From Xiphydria camelus (Eukaryota > Arthropoda > Insecta > Hymenoptera > Xiphydriidae), in NCBI GenBank assembly GCA_963678675.1, contig OY783199.1, forward strand, positions 22,813,546 through 22,877,545: a stretch of DNA of 64,000 nucleotides, in the 5' to 3' direction. This document shows positions 1 to 10,673 of the stretch, piece by piece (the stretch's first letter is position 1; each line of letters begins with the position of its first letter). The position numbers were made by a program, and so were the translations under genes. The notes under the pieces were generated by a model. The model was given only the letters and a program-made list of their open reading frames with translations, had not been told where the DNA came from and ran no database searches.

Positions 1-640
1 TTAAATTTCTCGTATCGGGTGCCCTATGGTATAGAGGGGGAGGAGGGGTAAAGTCCCATCTTCACAAAGTCTTCGCGGAGGAAGTCCCGTCATTCCTGTT
101 TACGGTATTTCGCGTTATCCACGGCACGCCCACCGATTATCGTCGAAGGGACGGAATTACCCCCTCGTAAACGTTGGCACCCCGATGTACCACGATCAGC
201 GATCCGAAATTTTCACGTGATTTCATTTCGGCATTACGATCGATACCCCGGTAGTCCTCGACGTCATACGATTGCCCCACCGCGCGAGAACGAGGTGACA
301 TCGTCATCCCTGTTAATATCCCTCATAAAACCGTAGTAATGCCCTCCTATTTCGAAAGGGAATTCATTTATGAGGAGCGCTCTAATAGTCGAGCTCTGGG
401 CGAGTCTCTCGTAATAACAATAAACTTTAGGTATCGTCGTCAAGTAAATTTTGAAGTTTGGATGGACGACGACGTCGCGAGGTGAGGGTTAGCCAAGTCG
501 GGTCGCGCAGATCATTAATGTCGCCTCACGAGCCTTTCGCAAGGCCAAATTGTCGCCAATACCGGTCTGTACTTTTCTTATTTAATTGTAATAATGGGAA
601 AGTGTACTTAACGTTTCGTTGTTACTGTTACTAATTTAAG
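1..640. other. Non-coding stretch, GC-rich at its start
   Basis: The first ~550 bases are richer in G, C and CpG than the flanking DNA and then give way to AT-rich sequence. I see no convincing open frame, splice-site pair or repeat. It could be intronic or regulatory DNA. Confidence 0.4.
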
Positions 641-1351
641 GCCGTCGTCTAGTGTGAAGGCTGTTTTTTAATGCTTTTTTGAGGATTTTTTTTTGATATA
701 CCGTTACAATAAAATAATTTGTAAATTTTGTATCTTTTTTACTAACATTTAAACAAACTTTGTGAATTTTTGGAAGTCTATATATTGAATTAAATCAGAG
801 ATACATCGCCCAACAAGAACACATATAAAAAAAGAGGTGCTCCACTGCTGCCATCATTCCGGTCGTTCTGCTTATCTGAAATCAATAAACCAAACGCCAT
901 TTTAATTATGAGACTTGAGGCTATAAATGGAACTAAAATAAAGTCGGAATTCCAAAAAAATATTTTTTTTTACGCTTTAGAAAAAAAAATCGATTTTCGC
1001 ACTTTTTTTCGTATCTATTTAGCTGGTAAAAAGAAAACTAATGAAGCAATCTTAATTATTTTAGTTCAACTTGTAGTTATATATGTAATGAAGATGCTGT
1101 ATAAATTTGAGCGAAATCAATTAACTGTTTTTTGAGATATCATGGCAGCAATTTGATAAAATCGTGTTTTGAGAAAAACGCCTTTGAAAGTTATTGTATA
1201 TAATTCATAATAAAAAAATGATCTCACCATTAATCTGCTATGCCTGGACCATAGAGTACACCTTCCTCTTCTTCAAATAAGTCATGCAAGGCTGTTTTCT
1301 CTTCTCTGTTTGAAAAATCAATTTTTTTGACCTGACACACTAGACGACGGC
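641..1351. mobile_element. Non-autonomous DNA element with perfect 16-bp TIRs
   Basis: The segment opens with GCCGTCGTCTAGTGTG (641-656) and closes with its exact reverse complement (1336-1351). The interior is AT-rich and holds a second small inverted pair around the words GCTGCCATCAT (~847) and ATCATGGCAGC (~1138). No transposase is present, so it would need one in trans. The target duplication is unclear: TTTAAG lies on the left and ATTAA on the right. The 75-residue frame inside looks like chance. Confidence 0.6.
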
Positions 1352-1580
1352 ATTAATGTAGAGCGCGGATGAATGATCGTGGCCATAACTACAGGGTTAT
1401 TAAAATTTCCTAACCAGTTTCGGCTTACTTGTCGTTCAGCTATAATGCAAATACATACTACTTCGTTAGAATACGTGTTGGAAATGAAAATGATAAATCA
1501 GCAAAGGTTTTAAATAGTAAATCTAATTGCATTAGTAAGTAAGTTTCTTGGTTACAGTAGCCACAGTCAAAAATATTGCT

Positions 1581-2277
1581 GCAATTGCAATATTTTTTAT
1601 TACGAATGGAATGCAGTATTCGTCATCGGAATTTCTTATGCCTTATCAAGCAATGAAATCCTTTATTCCTCTTATTCGTTCTGTTGAACGTTTCTTCCTG
1701 TCTATCAGAAAATATAAAATGTCACGTTTAATAACGATCCTTTGAAGGGAGAGAAATTACATATTGGCATATATAGATATATTACAAACGCGCATTAAAA
1801 GTACATAAAACTCCTCTCGATTCACGTCAGAAATGCATTGCTGCCCCCATTATAGCCACGCATAGCTATTGAAGTATTCCTGAATACAATTCAATTTTCC
1901 TGGATCTGCCATCCTATACATAGCAACCGGTGCAGTTGCAATATTTTTTATTACGAATGGAATGCAATATCCGTCATCGGAATTTCTTACACCTTATCTA
2001 ACAATGAAATCCTTTATTCCTCTTATTCGTTCTGTTGAACGTTTCTTCCTGTGTAACAGAAAATATAAAATGTCACGTTTAATAACGATCCTTTGAAGGG
2101 AGAGAAATTACATTGGCATATAGATATATTAGAAACGCGCGATATACATACATAAAACTCCTCTCGATTTACGTCAGAAATGCATTGCTGCCCCCATTAT
2201 AGCCACGCATACCTATATAAGTATTCCTGAATACAATTCTTTTTTCCTGGATATGCCATCCTATACATAGCACCGGT
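1581..2277. repeat. Two-copy tandem duplication, period 351 bp
   Basis: Copy 1 (1581-1931) and copy 2 (1932-2277) align along their length with scattered substitutions and small indels. They share the same start around GCAATATTTTTTATTACG and the same end around CCATCCTATACATAGCA. The short open frame in copy 1 is broken in copy 2, so coding is unlikely. It looks like an old local duplication. Confidence 0.75.
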
Positions 2278-2951
2278 CGCTCGACATTACAAACGTACAG
2301 ATGCGCGAAAATGAAATGAAACGGCTTCCGTCGACATACCGGATCGTAACGACTCGTCCTCTCGCGCGAATTTGACGAGTTGCAGTCACACTGGAGACAG
2401 GGTTTTTATTCCCCGTCTCGCTTCGATGTACGAGTCAAAGTGGGATGCGCGAGACGTTGTGACTTCGTTTTGTTCCGTTTCAAACTTTATATGGACTCTG
2501 TTGTTTCTATATTTAATGATGCTGCATGCAAAATTATTCGCTCAAATCTCGTATTTATGAATTTGACCTAAATACGAATACTCCCTTATTTAGCAATGTA
2601 AAATATCAACAATTTGAGGGTCTCATCGGTATGCTTGCAATGATAAAGAAAAAGTAATATCTATTAATCACAATTTCCGTTAGATATTTTTATTATACTT
2701 ATATTGAGAAAAAAGTGACCGGCGGTATGAAAATTAGGCGCATTTTCTCCTCGATCACAATTAACACGTTAAGTCTATTAACTTTAGGTCCAAATTAATG
2801 CGATACTTTTTTGAAGGTCACATTTCATTTTGTGAAAAAACGTTATATCGATAAAAGTAAAAAATTCATACTTACATAATGATTTAATCAAGATGCGAGT
2901 GAATAGTGCGTAAAAGCGACGCTACTAGATTCGTGGAATTATGAGATTAAA
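2278..2951. other. Non-coding stretch, nothing recognised
   Basis: CpG-containing DNA (2280-2470) runs into AT-rich sequence. Two overlapping 62-63 residue frames at 2372-2571 resemble no family I know and show no splice context. Confidence 0.4.
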
Positions 2952-3284
2952 TCAAATCTTGCCGAACGACTTTGGCATATCTTTAATACAATGAATTTTT
3001 AAAAATCCATCAACAATTACGACATCGATTGCAGGAGGTAACGTACTGTCATTTCGGAAATTGTTCAGTAACACAGATTTTTCTATCTTGCAAATAGTGT
3101 CATCTGAGTGACATAATGATGTGAGTGTCGAAGTCATGGGATACGAAAGCATTTTTTCGATATCCGCTGCCTCCTTTATTGATATACCCAACATCCGACC
3201 AAACAGATCGCGTTGCATGCGAACTTCGCGTACTTTATTATTAATTGTTACTTTTTGTTTGTTATTACAGCTCGAAAAATTCAA
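2952..3284 (-). pseudogene. Fragment of a widespread repetitive ORF (YPxTxxxxSLCH type)
   Basis: This 110-codon frame holds, at about residues 45-100, the order LSYPMT ... SLCHSD ... KIEKSVLL ... PPAIDVVIVDG ... FGKI. I recall this arrangement (a YPLTP/SLCH block, a KS-L block, then IDV-I-DG) from long hypothetical proteins present in many copies in arthropod and other animal genomes, probably carried by mobile elements; that is recall, not a search. The frame stops just after FGKI, and the N-terminal part expected of the family is not visible. It is best read as a decayed insertion. Function unknown. Confidence 0.4.
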
Positions 3285-3344
3285 AATTTTATTTTGTTTG
3301 ATTGGTGCTTCGAATCTGCTAACATCTTGCGAACATTATGATAC

Positions 3345-3770
3345 CTGTGTGAAGTTAGCCCCCCACCACCGAATACAAAATTTTTGAATGCATGATCGTT
3401 TGCCCTTTACTTGCCCATGATTGCCCATCACTTTGTTTTTTTTGTCCAACCTACCGTTTAGAAGATATAGCTAAAAATAGGGCGGGGGGATAACTTCACG
3501 CTAGCCCCTCCCATAACGTAATTTCGAAAATTCAAATGCATGATCGTTTGCCCTTTGCTTGCCCATGATTGCCCATCACTTTATTTTGTTTGTCCAACCC
3601 ACCGTTTAGAAGATATGGGGGGGGGGGAGAGCTAGCGTGAAGTTAGCCCCCCCAAGTGTAATTTCGAAAATTCAAATACATTATCGTTTGCCCTTTGTTT
3701 GCCCATGATTGCCCATCACTTTGTTTCGTTTGTCCAACTCACCGTTCAGAAGATATAGGGGGGGGGGGGG
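3345..3770. repeat. Three-unit tandem repeat, about 140-150 bp per unit
   Basis: Each unit contains, in order, GATCGTTTGCCCTTT, TTGCCCATGATTGCCCATCA, a TTTGTCCAAC word, CCGTTYAGAAGATAT, then a poly-G run followed by GTGAAGTTAGCCCCCC or its complement. Copies begin near 3380, 3530 and 3670. The poly-G and poly-C runs differ in length between units. A related GGGGCTAACTTCATAC word occurs alone at ~5645. Confidence 0.7.
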
Positions 3771-3795
3771 CATTTTAATAATCATTACATTTAAA

Positions 3796-4149
3796 TTCGA
3801 TTCAATTAATGTACTTCAAACGATATCATAAACGAAAAGTGATTTTCACCTCCGCCTCATCCAACTTCCATTTAAGTTTTTCAAAGACAGATGGCGCTGC
3901 GTTCGCTTCATCGTTACAAACACGTGCGCCGCGATTAATGAGCATTTTCTCCACATTTCAATTTCTTTCAGCTATTACTACATTTCAATTCCATTCAATT
4001 AATTTACTTTAAACGACATCTTATTAAATTCGTCAGCGAAAAGCGATTTCCACGTCCGCCTCATCCAAGTTCCATTGAAGTTTTTCAAAGACAGATGTCG
4101 GATACAGAATTTTTATCGGAGGCGAAACGGAGTTCGCCGGGACAGCTAG
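3796..4149 (+). mobile_element. Helitron-like 3' end with internal direct repeat
   Basis: A small hairpin (GGCGAA, loop ACGGAG, TTCGCC; about 4120-4138) is followed within a dozen bases by CTAG at 4146-4149 and then T. This is the layout of Helitron 3' ends: hairpin, short spacer, CTRR, host T. Upstream, two related ~100-bp segments (3796-3892 and 3989-4097) both end in TTTTTCAAAGACAGATG. I cannot place the 5' TC end, and no Rep/helicase frame is present, so it would be a non-autonomous or truncated copy. Confidence 0.4.
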
Positions 4150-4530
4150 TAAGCTTATATAAATCACAATCTCCAACGCGAATACTTCTGATGAACATCA
4201 AGTAATAATTAACAAATTCAATATACATGGCGTAAAACTGAGCTGTTTTTCCGTGAACCCCTGTTGGTGTATTTTGTTTATATTCAGAATATTGTTGCAA
4301 AGAACCGATATGTTGAAGTCCGTTTACCGTGCGACGGAACACCTGATGTTATACTGAAAGTTCAAACATGTGATAGTGATATTCTACGGATATTTAAAAA
4401 TTTTAATATCATTTTAATAGAAATAAAATTAGTCGACATATCTTATCATCAATGAAATTATTAACTTATGTATGTCTTCCTAATTGACTTCTGGCAGTTG
4501 ACTAATAGTTCACTGAACAACCTCAAATTA
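4150..4530. other. Non-coding stretch, nothing recognised
   Basis: AT-rich sequence with two short overlapping frames on opposite strands (4085-4342 and 4264-4455) that resemble no protein family known to me. Confidence 0.4.
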
Positions 4531-4537
4531 TTTTGAC

Positions 4538-4830
4538 AAATCGCCAGACGTTTACTTGACGGTGTAAAATACGAAAATACAAAGAAAATTGGGGCACCAA
4601 CGCTCTTAACATCGAAATTATCTCCCTTATTCTTCTACCTAGCCGTCTGGTGCTTTACACATAATCTCATTTTAAATTAGAGAATAAGTATACAAATTGC
4701 CAGATGTGTATTTAGTGACGTAAATATTACAAAATTTTTTACAACATTGGCGCCGTCTGGCGGCTCTTTACCTTCCGCCTACTCATCTGGCTATTTTTTC
4801 CCTACACATACTAATATATATTGTTTTCGA
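4538..4830. repeat. Two diverged tandem units of ~150 bp
   Basis: Unit 1 begins CAAATCGCCAGACGTTTAC and unit 2 (from ~4691) begins CAAATTGCCAGATGTGTAT. Both continue through a TGACGGTGTAA/GTGACGTAAA block, a run of A, and a GCCGTCTGG word. Divergence is substantial. A third GACGTCTGGCGGCCC word follows at ~4924. Confidence 0.45.
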
Positions 4831-5745
4831 TCAATTTCACATTTTCAGTACTGCATCTTATTAATTGATTTGCATAAAAAAATTACATATTTAACCCTCT
4901 ACCCTCGAATTATACTTCCAGGGTGACGTCTGGCGGCCCGACCCTCACTATATCGGTAACAACCGAACCTGTCATTGTTATAATTTTGACTGTAGCGAGT
5001 CACCCGTACCCCTACGTAGCCAGCTTTCAGTCTATAATAGGTTGTATCCCATATCGAAAAGCGGCAATCTTTTATCGCTCTCTTTCTCTCCTTATCGTGT
5101 CTATATCACTTATTATCTATGTAATATTAATAAATAAGTGATAATATCATTTTTAAGGCAATACTTCTGTTGCCTGTAGTAGTTTAAAATTAATTTAACT
5201 TAACTAGTTAATAATCAGGCCAAACAACCTGATTATTACTTAGTTAAGTTAAATTAATGATAATATCATTTGGTGAAGAAATATTCAAATTGTTATAACG
5301 ATTATTCTCTCTAAAGAATAACAAAAGTTTCTATCGTCTCCTGGGTCATATTGTCTGAATGTGAAATACGACTTATTAGAATTAAGTTTTCGACATGCCA
5401 TTTTTATTTACTTTCTGTGTTGCGTCCTACCTGATAAAATCGATAAAAATACTTCAAAAGGTATATTTTTGTTTCCGCGGTATTATAAGGAATTGTCGAC
5501 AGTAGCCACAACGTAGTAACTAGTAGTTATTAATATTTTTCTTGAAAACCATTAAACTTACGAGGTTCGCATTTGCGACACAATTTAGCACAAATCTAGA
5601 CAAATTCAGCACAATTTTTGAAATGACGAAATTCCAAAAGTGCGGGGCTAACTTCATACAGGTTACGGTTATATCATCGGGTCTTCGTCAAGATCACGCC
5701 TTTTTGCCTCGTCTAAAAATTATATGTGTTGGATGCAAAATATCA
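4831..5745. other. Non-coding stretch with one hairpin
   Basis: Apart from the hairpin at 5189-5258 I see no gene or repeat boundary. The frame at 5542-5775 runs into the piggyBac terminus and is not coding in appearance. Confidence 0.4.
5189..5258. repeat. Long hairpin (about 30-bp arms)
   Basis: The left arm starts ATTAATTTAACTTAACTAG and ends ATAATCAGG; after the 8-base loop CCAAACAA the right arm returns as CCTGATTAT ... TTAAGTTAAATTAAT. Only a few bases are unpaired. It could be a remnant MITE or a structured RNA segment. Confidence 0.7.
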
Positions 5746-6059
5746 TTAACCCTCGTACGTCCCTCGGGTCTATAATGACCCACAGCGTTCAATATCGATA
5801 AGTTATTATTATGCCTTTAGAGATAATCTTCTGAAATTTTTAGACATTGTTTCTTTCTTATAACGATACTTTTTCATGATGGAAATAAGCATGTAATTAT
5901 GTAATTTTGTCGACTACAAAAAACTGCACGTACAAGGTCTTCGGGTCATATATGACCCATACTGTAGAATGTTTTGTTATTTGTATTCAGGTACCATTTG
6001 TAGTCAATGTACCATTTTTCTTATATTATGCAGTTTCCAATGATTTCATAATACTTCAG

Positions 6060-6797
6060 TCAAATTTTATAAAGTGTACGTAGTTTGTTTGCTGAATGAC
6101 CATGCATGTAGAGACGGAGTACGGACGTGGTTATTCCTGCTCTGCTCGGTTCTCCTGTAGGTATCTCTCCAAGTAGTGCGAGGAGTGTCTGTCTGATGGT
6201 ATTAGCGTATATAATACCACCCATTACAATCGAAAGATCGAGAAATTTTCCAAATTTATCTTTTGTGAGAGGACGCCATTTCTTCATATGAGAATTTTCA
6301 ACCTGATGATTTTGAGTTTCATAACGATTCGTCTCCTCTATAATCCTTTCAAGCAGACGAGAATCAAAAAAATAATTGAAATAATCGATTGGACTATTTC
6401 CCGATATAAAGATTTTCGGATTTATTTCGGAGCTACCTTCGAAATCTTTGATTGTTGGGTAAAAATACGGGTACATGTACTTTTGGTTCGGATTCGCCAC
6501 TAGTCCAAGCTTCATTTTCAGCCATTGCATTGTTGGATATGCTACTGTATCAATACAGCCGTAAAGAACAGGGGCCCCTTTCTCGAACCGCTCGCAAAAG
6601 AAACGTATACGCATCTTAGCGAGTAGACCAATCAGGACTCCCACCACAACGGAGTACTTGATCCTGATTGGTTTATTCGCTGAGTTGCGTGCACGCAAAG
6701 ATACGAGTGACTCGAGAAAGGCCCCCCAGGCGAGCGAGGCAGGCTTATAGATTGCGCGGAGCGTTGCGTTTGCGCGAACAAATTCGCAATACGCCAC
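6060..6797 (-). pseudogene. piggyBac transposase N-terminal fragment
   Basis: Residues ~135-195 of this 245-codon frame (about 6213-6395) read PIDYFNYFFD ... LLERIIEETNRY ... KKWRPLTKDKFGKFLDL ... VMGG. This matches the start of the PGBD-type transposase domain (DDE_Tnp_1_7): P-DYF-FF, the EETNRY block, KW-PLT and an LMG-like segment. The three catalytic aspartates lie further downstream in the family and are absent. Residues before ~130 and after ~200 do not resemble the family, and the frame is open there probably by chance. The N-terminal methionine is arbitrary. It lies inside the TTAA-flanked element and is non-functional. Confidence 0.75.
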
Positions 6798-6845
6798 CTA
6801 TAAAGTTTTTCGCGTATACCGTGTCATCATTCACCATATTGTATT

Positions 6846-7195
6846 CGCCATTTTGGATTTGAGACTAGACCGATTTGGACATCAGCATCGTAATGAGCGA
6901 CCCCGAAAACCCTCCGAGTAACAACTTTCTGGCCATAATCTTCAAATTTTAAAAATGTCTGGAATTCATCATCCGCCATCTTGGATTTGAGAAAATAGAC
7001 CAATTTGGATATCAGCATCGTAATTAGCGATCCAAAAAAACCCTGAGCAACAAGTTTCGGGCCATAATCTTCAAATTCTAAATATTTCTGGAATTCATCA
7101 TCCGCCATATTGCATTCGCCATCTTGAGTTTGAGAATAGAGCGATTTTGATATCAGCATCATAATGAGCGACCCAAAAAAAACCCGATAACAAGT
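6846..7195 (-). repeat. Three satellite-like monomers inside the piggyBac element
   Basis: On the minus strand each ~125-145-bp unit has GTTTTTTTGG(G)TCGCT, ATTACGATGCTGATATC and AAGATGGCGGATGATGAATT. Units carry CGCCAT-TTGGATTTGAG blocks near 6846 and 6976 and a related one near 7116. The order of words matches the monomers of the tandem array at 10674-11363 and of the foldback at 33207-34186, so all three belong to one family. Confidence 0.7.
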
Positions 7196-7254
7196 TTTGA
7201 GCGATAATCTTTCCTGCCACATTTTTTCCACTGGATCCAAAGTCGATTTTGCCC

Positions 7255-7385
7255 TGCGTCCGGGGTGGTCGATATATCGACCAGCAGTTAGCTCGGGGCC
7301 TCCAAATAGGAAATTATTGACTTTATTTATAAATTTTACGTTTAAAAAGGCGATTTTAACTGAAATTTCCACGGGCTCTAAAGGT
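7255..7385 (-). repeat. Dispersed repeat with GGTCGATATATCGACC palindrome (copy 1)
   Basis: Read on the minus strand, AAATTTCAGTTAAAATCG leads through ATTTATAAATAAAGTCAAT and TTTCCTATTTGGAGGCCCCG to the 16-bp palindrome at 7267-7282. The same order occurs on the plus strand at 35538-35690. It occupies the right interior of the piggyBac element. Confidence 0.75.
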
Positions 7386-7644
7386 TAATATATACGAGTA
7401 CATACATCCTACCCTTGGGTCATATATGACCCGAAGGACTTAAGTGTAAGTATAAATGAGGGCCGTACGAGGGTTAAACAACTCATCATGCCGGAAAGGA
7501 TTAAAGTCCTTGTATTTTAAGAAATACTAGACCATTTGCACGCGCAAGCGCGCGCCTAAAACGTATTTCGTAACGACATTTACATTTACTTCAACACTAA
7601 TTTTATCAAATTGAATTTCCCCTCTTTAATTTCGAATACGAAAT

Positions 7645-7752
7645 CGATATCGATTAACAACCAACTAATGGGGATAGGTGACCACGACTTTCGATTACCG
7701 ATATCGATTATCAACTAACTAATGGGGATAGGTGACCACGACTTCCGATTAT
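7645..7752. repeat. Two-copy tandem repeat, period 54 bp
   Basis: CGATATCGATTA-CAAC-AACTAATGGGG-ATAGGTGACCACGACTT is repeated at 7645 and 7699 with a few substitutions. Confidence 0.75.
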
Positions 7753-7840
7753 ATCGTGTTGGATTTTATTAGATAGGACATATCGCATTGAATTTGTTAA
7801 CTAATATATCAAAATTTCAAACTACTTACAGAAAAATCGG

Positions 7841-7914
7841 TGGCTCAATTGGTAGAGTGCAAATGCATTCCCAGTTTCGAAGCAGCTTGTCCTAAAGGGC
7901 GCAGGTTCGAGTCC
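7841..7914 (+). other. tRNA-like sequence (A box and B box), probable pseudo-tRNA or SINE head
   Basis: TGGCTCAATTGGTAGAGTG (7841-7859) fits the tRNA D-arm / pol III A box, and GGTTCGAGTCC (7904-7914) fits the T-loop B box. The spacing is about 20 bases longer than in an intronless tRNA. I could not find a matching acceptor stem or a convincing anticodon arm, so a working tRNA is not supported. An intron-bearing tRNA, a pseudogene or the head of a tRNA-derived SINE are the alternatives. Confidence 0.3.
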
Positions 7915-7925
7915 CGGTAGCGTAT

Positions 7926-10673
7926 TAAAATAGGCTACTATTTTTTCAATTTTGTTTTACTTCAAAACAGTATATAATAGCCCATTGATAAATAGAAATA
8001 TTTATTTCGGTTTTTCACTCACTTATTTTGCAACGAAATTGTTTTAAATAGGTAATTTGTCATGTTTACCCAGTAAGGTCCATATGATGCATTTACGTTA
8101 CATTTACAATGAGGATCTGATCAAGCTACCTGACAAGAGCTCGATTACTTCCTCAGTTAAGCCAAATCTGGTCCTCATAACAACCCTACTCCTTTTTCCA
8201 GTCGGGTTGTGCAATTCAATTTCCGGTTTTCTTGTCACCAATTTCTGCAACAGTCACTGATTTACAACTGAATACATCTTACTTAACATAACTGGAAACT
8301 GCAGCAATAGTCAGCGTTTTTTGAACAAATAGTCACTGATTTTTTAATGAATAACAGACTGATTTTTCATCAAATGGTTTTTGAAATTTCGCTTTTATGG
8401 ATATCAATATATGTTTACTAATTCAGATTTAGAGTATGCAAGTATCTAGTTTTGAATCGATTAGTTCGAAAGTAGGATTTATTCACAAGGAGAGTAAAAG
8501 TATACCTTTAGCTCTATATATTTCTCTATATATTGCTCTATAGAGCAGCATCGATAGACTATCGATCTTCGTTCGTCCCTCTGTCTTTCCATCAATGATA
8601 AAAACCATTGTTCGTTTCCAGTAACTGCTCAGCCTTCACTCCCTCTTCTTAAAGTTACACTTGTGTATCGATACTCGCAATTTCCCCTTTCGGAAGCGTT
8701 AGCACATATATAGTACACGTGTAATATGAAGCAAAACCTATATCCATGTCGAGCATACCTTCGAGCGCGCATCATCGCAATGCATATCAGTTATATGTAT
8801 ATCTAACCGGGAGCGACAAGCTCCAGGAATTTTCGCGTTTCCGATATAGTAGTCGCCAAAACTTCCTCACCGCCACGGACCATTAGCTGTAAAGTTTTTA
8901 AACTTGGAGTTACGGTGTCGTCGTGCGTTCTCTGTTGCCCCGACCAGCGACCCGACCCGACCCAAACTCTCAACCCACTCAGAACCAACCCGTTCTACCG
9001 GAATCTACCATTCCCCCTCTTTCCGGTCCCGCCACACTTTAGTTTTAAGCGAGTGCTATACGACGTCAAACCATCCGAAACTTTTTTTTAACCCACAGGG
9101 CGCGTCCCATGCACTTGGGTTTCTTCACCGTCGACGTAACTGATGTCGTGTAAAGTTTTGTTTTTATCGTTTTCTCTGTTCGATGGAAAGTGTATATTTG
9201 CGATAATTTTTATGAGTTGCGTTATCACTAAAATAATAGAGATATAGAGAAACGTCGATAAATGTATGATTCTTAATACAATACATTAACCAGGGGCGGT
9301 TAGTGTAGGAAGGAAACTCTCTCGAAGGCCAAAAAATTTGAGGTAACAGTCTTGCACCCAAAATTTCAATTTATACGTAACCGAGATCAAGTCTCTAACA
9401 AAATAAAAGAAATAAATAATAAGAAATATAATTGAACTAATCACAGATGCCTTTAATCCTTATTTTTTATTTCGTATTCTTCTCATTTTTCAATTAGCTG
9501 AAAGTTGGACTCAATCGAGTGAAAGAATTTTCGAGGAGTCTTTAATGAATATATTATATCGTACTACACAATTATTTGATCTGGTCGAAGCTTATCTGAA
9601 TTAAATAAACACTCACTGAAGTCAATTCAATGCAGTCCATCTAAAATATCCACAAACTAGTTTATTTTTGAAAATCGTCATTTCGTCGCAGAATGCCTGC
9701 AATACCTTTTCTGGCAATTCCATCCGAAAGAGCCTTATAACTGATATGAAGAAAGCGCATTTAGCACTCGGTGTCTCCCGATTTTCCCCAAATGAGAACT
9801 GAAATTCCGCATTTCTCCGCCATGTAAGCCTGGCTGCCGAAGTCTTTTACTACTGCCACACTGGAAGGTCCTCGAATTTCCGATATTATACTTAGAAAGC
9901 TTCTTGAGACGAAAATTTATAGATCCATCGAGCGACGCGACCTCCTTCTCTCAAAGTAGGGGATGAACCTCGTGACTACTGACGAAGATGGTGGATAAGA
10001 CGAACGAAGGGAGGGGGGTAGGGGTACGGCAGAATGAAAATGGCCTTCGCACGCGTGCTTCGTTCCGCAAAGCTAGAGTTTAATTGGATCGAGTTAAAGT
10101 GGTATAACTCCAACGGTTGGCGTCTCATCGCCTTTACATACTTACCTATATATGGATCCCAACTATGTGTATAAATGCCTCTCGGTGACTATCTCGAGTT
10201 TCCTCGTGCGAAGAGTATCCGCATTTCAGGTCCCCACCGCTATTCGACCGATTAAGAACAGTGTGTTCCGGAGTGCGGCTAAATCTTCCGGAAGCTCCCC
10301 CTTCCTCTTTTCGCTCTTCTCTCCTGACATATATCTGTGTGCAACTTCACAAGTGTACACCAGCACGCGCACACGCGGCAACATCTTATGCACGCCGCAT
10401 AGGTTTCGGATGCCGCCGATTAAAGGGGTAGATAGCTACAGTATATAAGCGTCGTGCAATTGTGCACCCAATGAAAAGACGCACGACTAGTAATCGCTAC
10501 ACGCCGCTTAATGCCACTGCATTGCACCACCTTTGTTCGCTATTTGAACGATGCTCAAAACTGTTCGACCAATCACATGTAGGGAAGTTTTCCGAATTTG
10601 GACCGGCGCGGGCGCACAGTGGGACGAAGTCCCGAAAAGCTGGCCAAAATTCGAAAACGTGTATAATCAAGGT
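7926..10673. other. Mostly unique non-coding DNA
   Basis: AT-rich stretches alternate with CpG-bearing islands (8750-9130, 9950-10450). Small frames occur on both strands, but none shows family motifs or plausible splice borders. No transposon ends were recognised. Confidence 0.4.

Larger units (their letters stand above)
5746..7477. mobile_element. piggyBac-like transposon with TTAA target duplications
   Basis: TTAA stands at both borders (5746-5749 and 7474-7477). The left terminus reads CCCTCGTACGTCCCTCGGGT, and the right terminus ends with the inverse CGTACGAGGG. Subterminal copies of GGGTCATATATGACCC lie inside at ~5944 and ~7418. Between them are a decayed piggyBac transposase fragment on the minus strand, three satellite-like monomers and a palindromic GGTCGATATATCGACC block. 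TTAA duplication and CCCT-type ends are established hallmarks of the piggyBac superfamily. The element is non-autonomous: most of the transposase, including the catalytic region, is missing. Confidence 0.85.

Noticed and set aside
3345..3770. Evenly spaced repeats suggestive of a CRISPR array
   Set aside because: Only three ~145-bp units that are similar throughout, with no unique spacers, in a eukaryotic context.
6827..7372. 181-codon minus frame with FFGSLIT repeats in the piggyBac element
   Set aside because: It spans the satellite monomers and the palindromic block; the open frame tracks DNA repeats and has no domain that I recognise.
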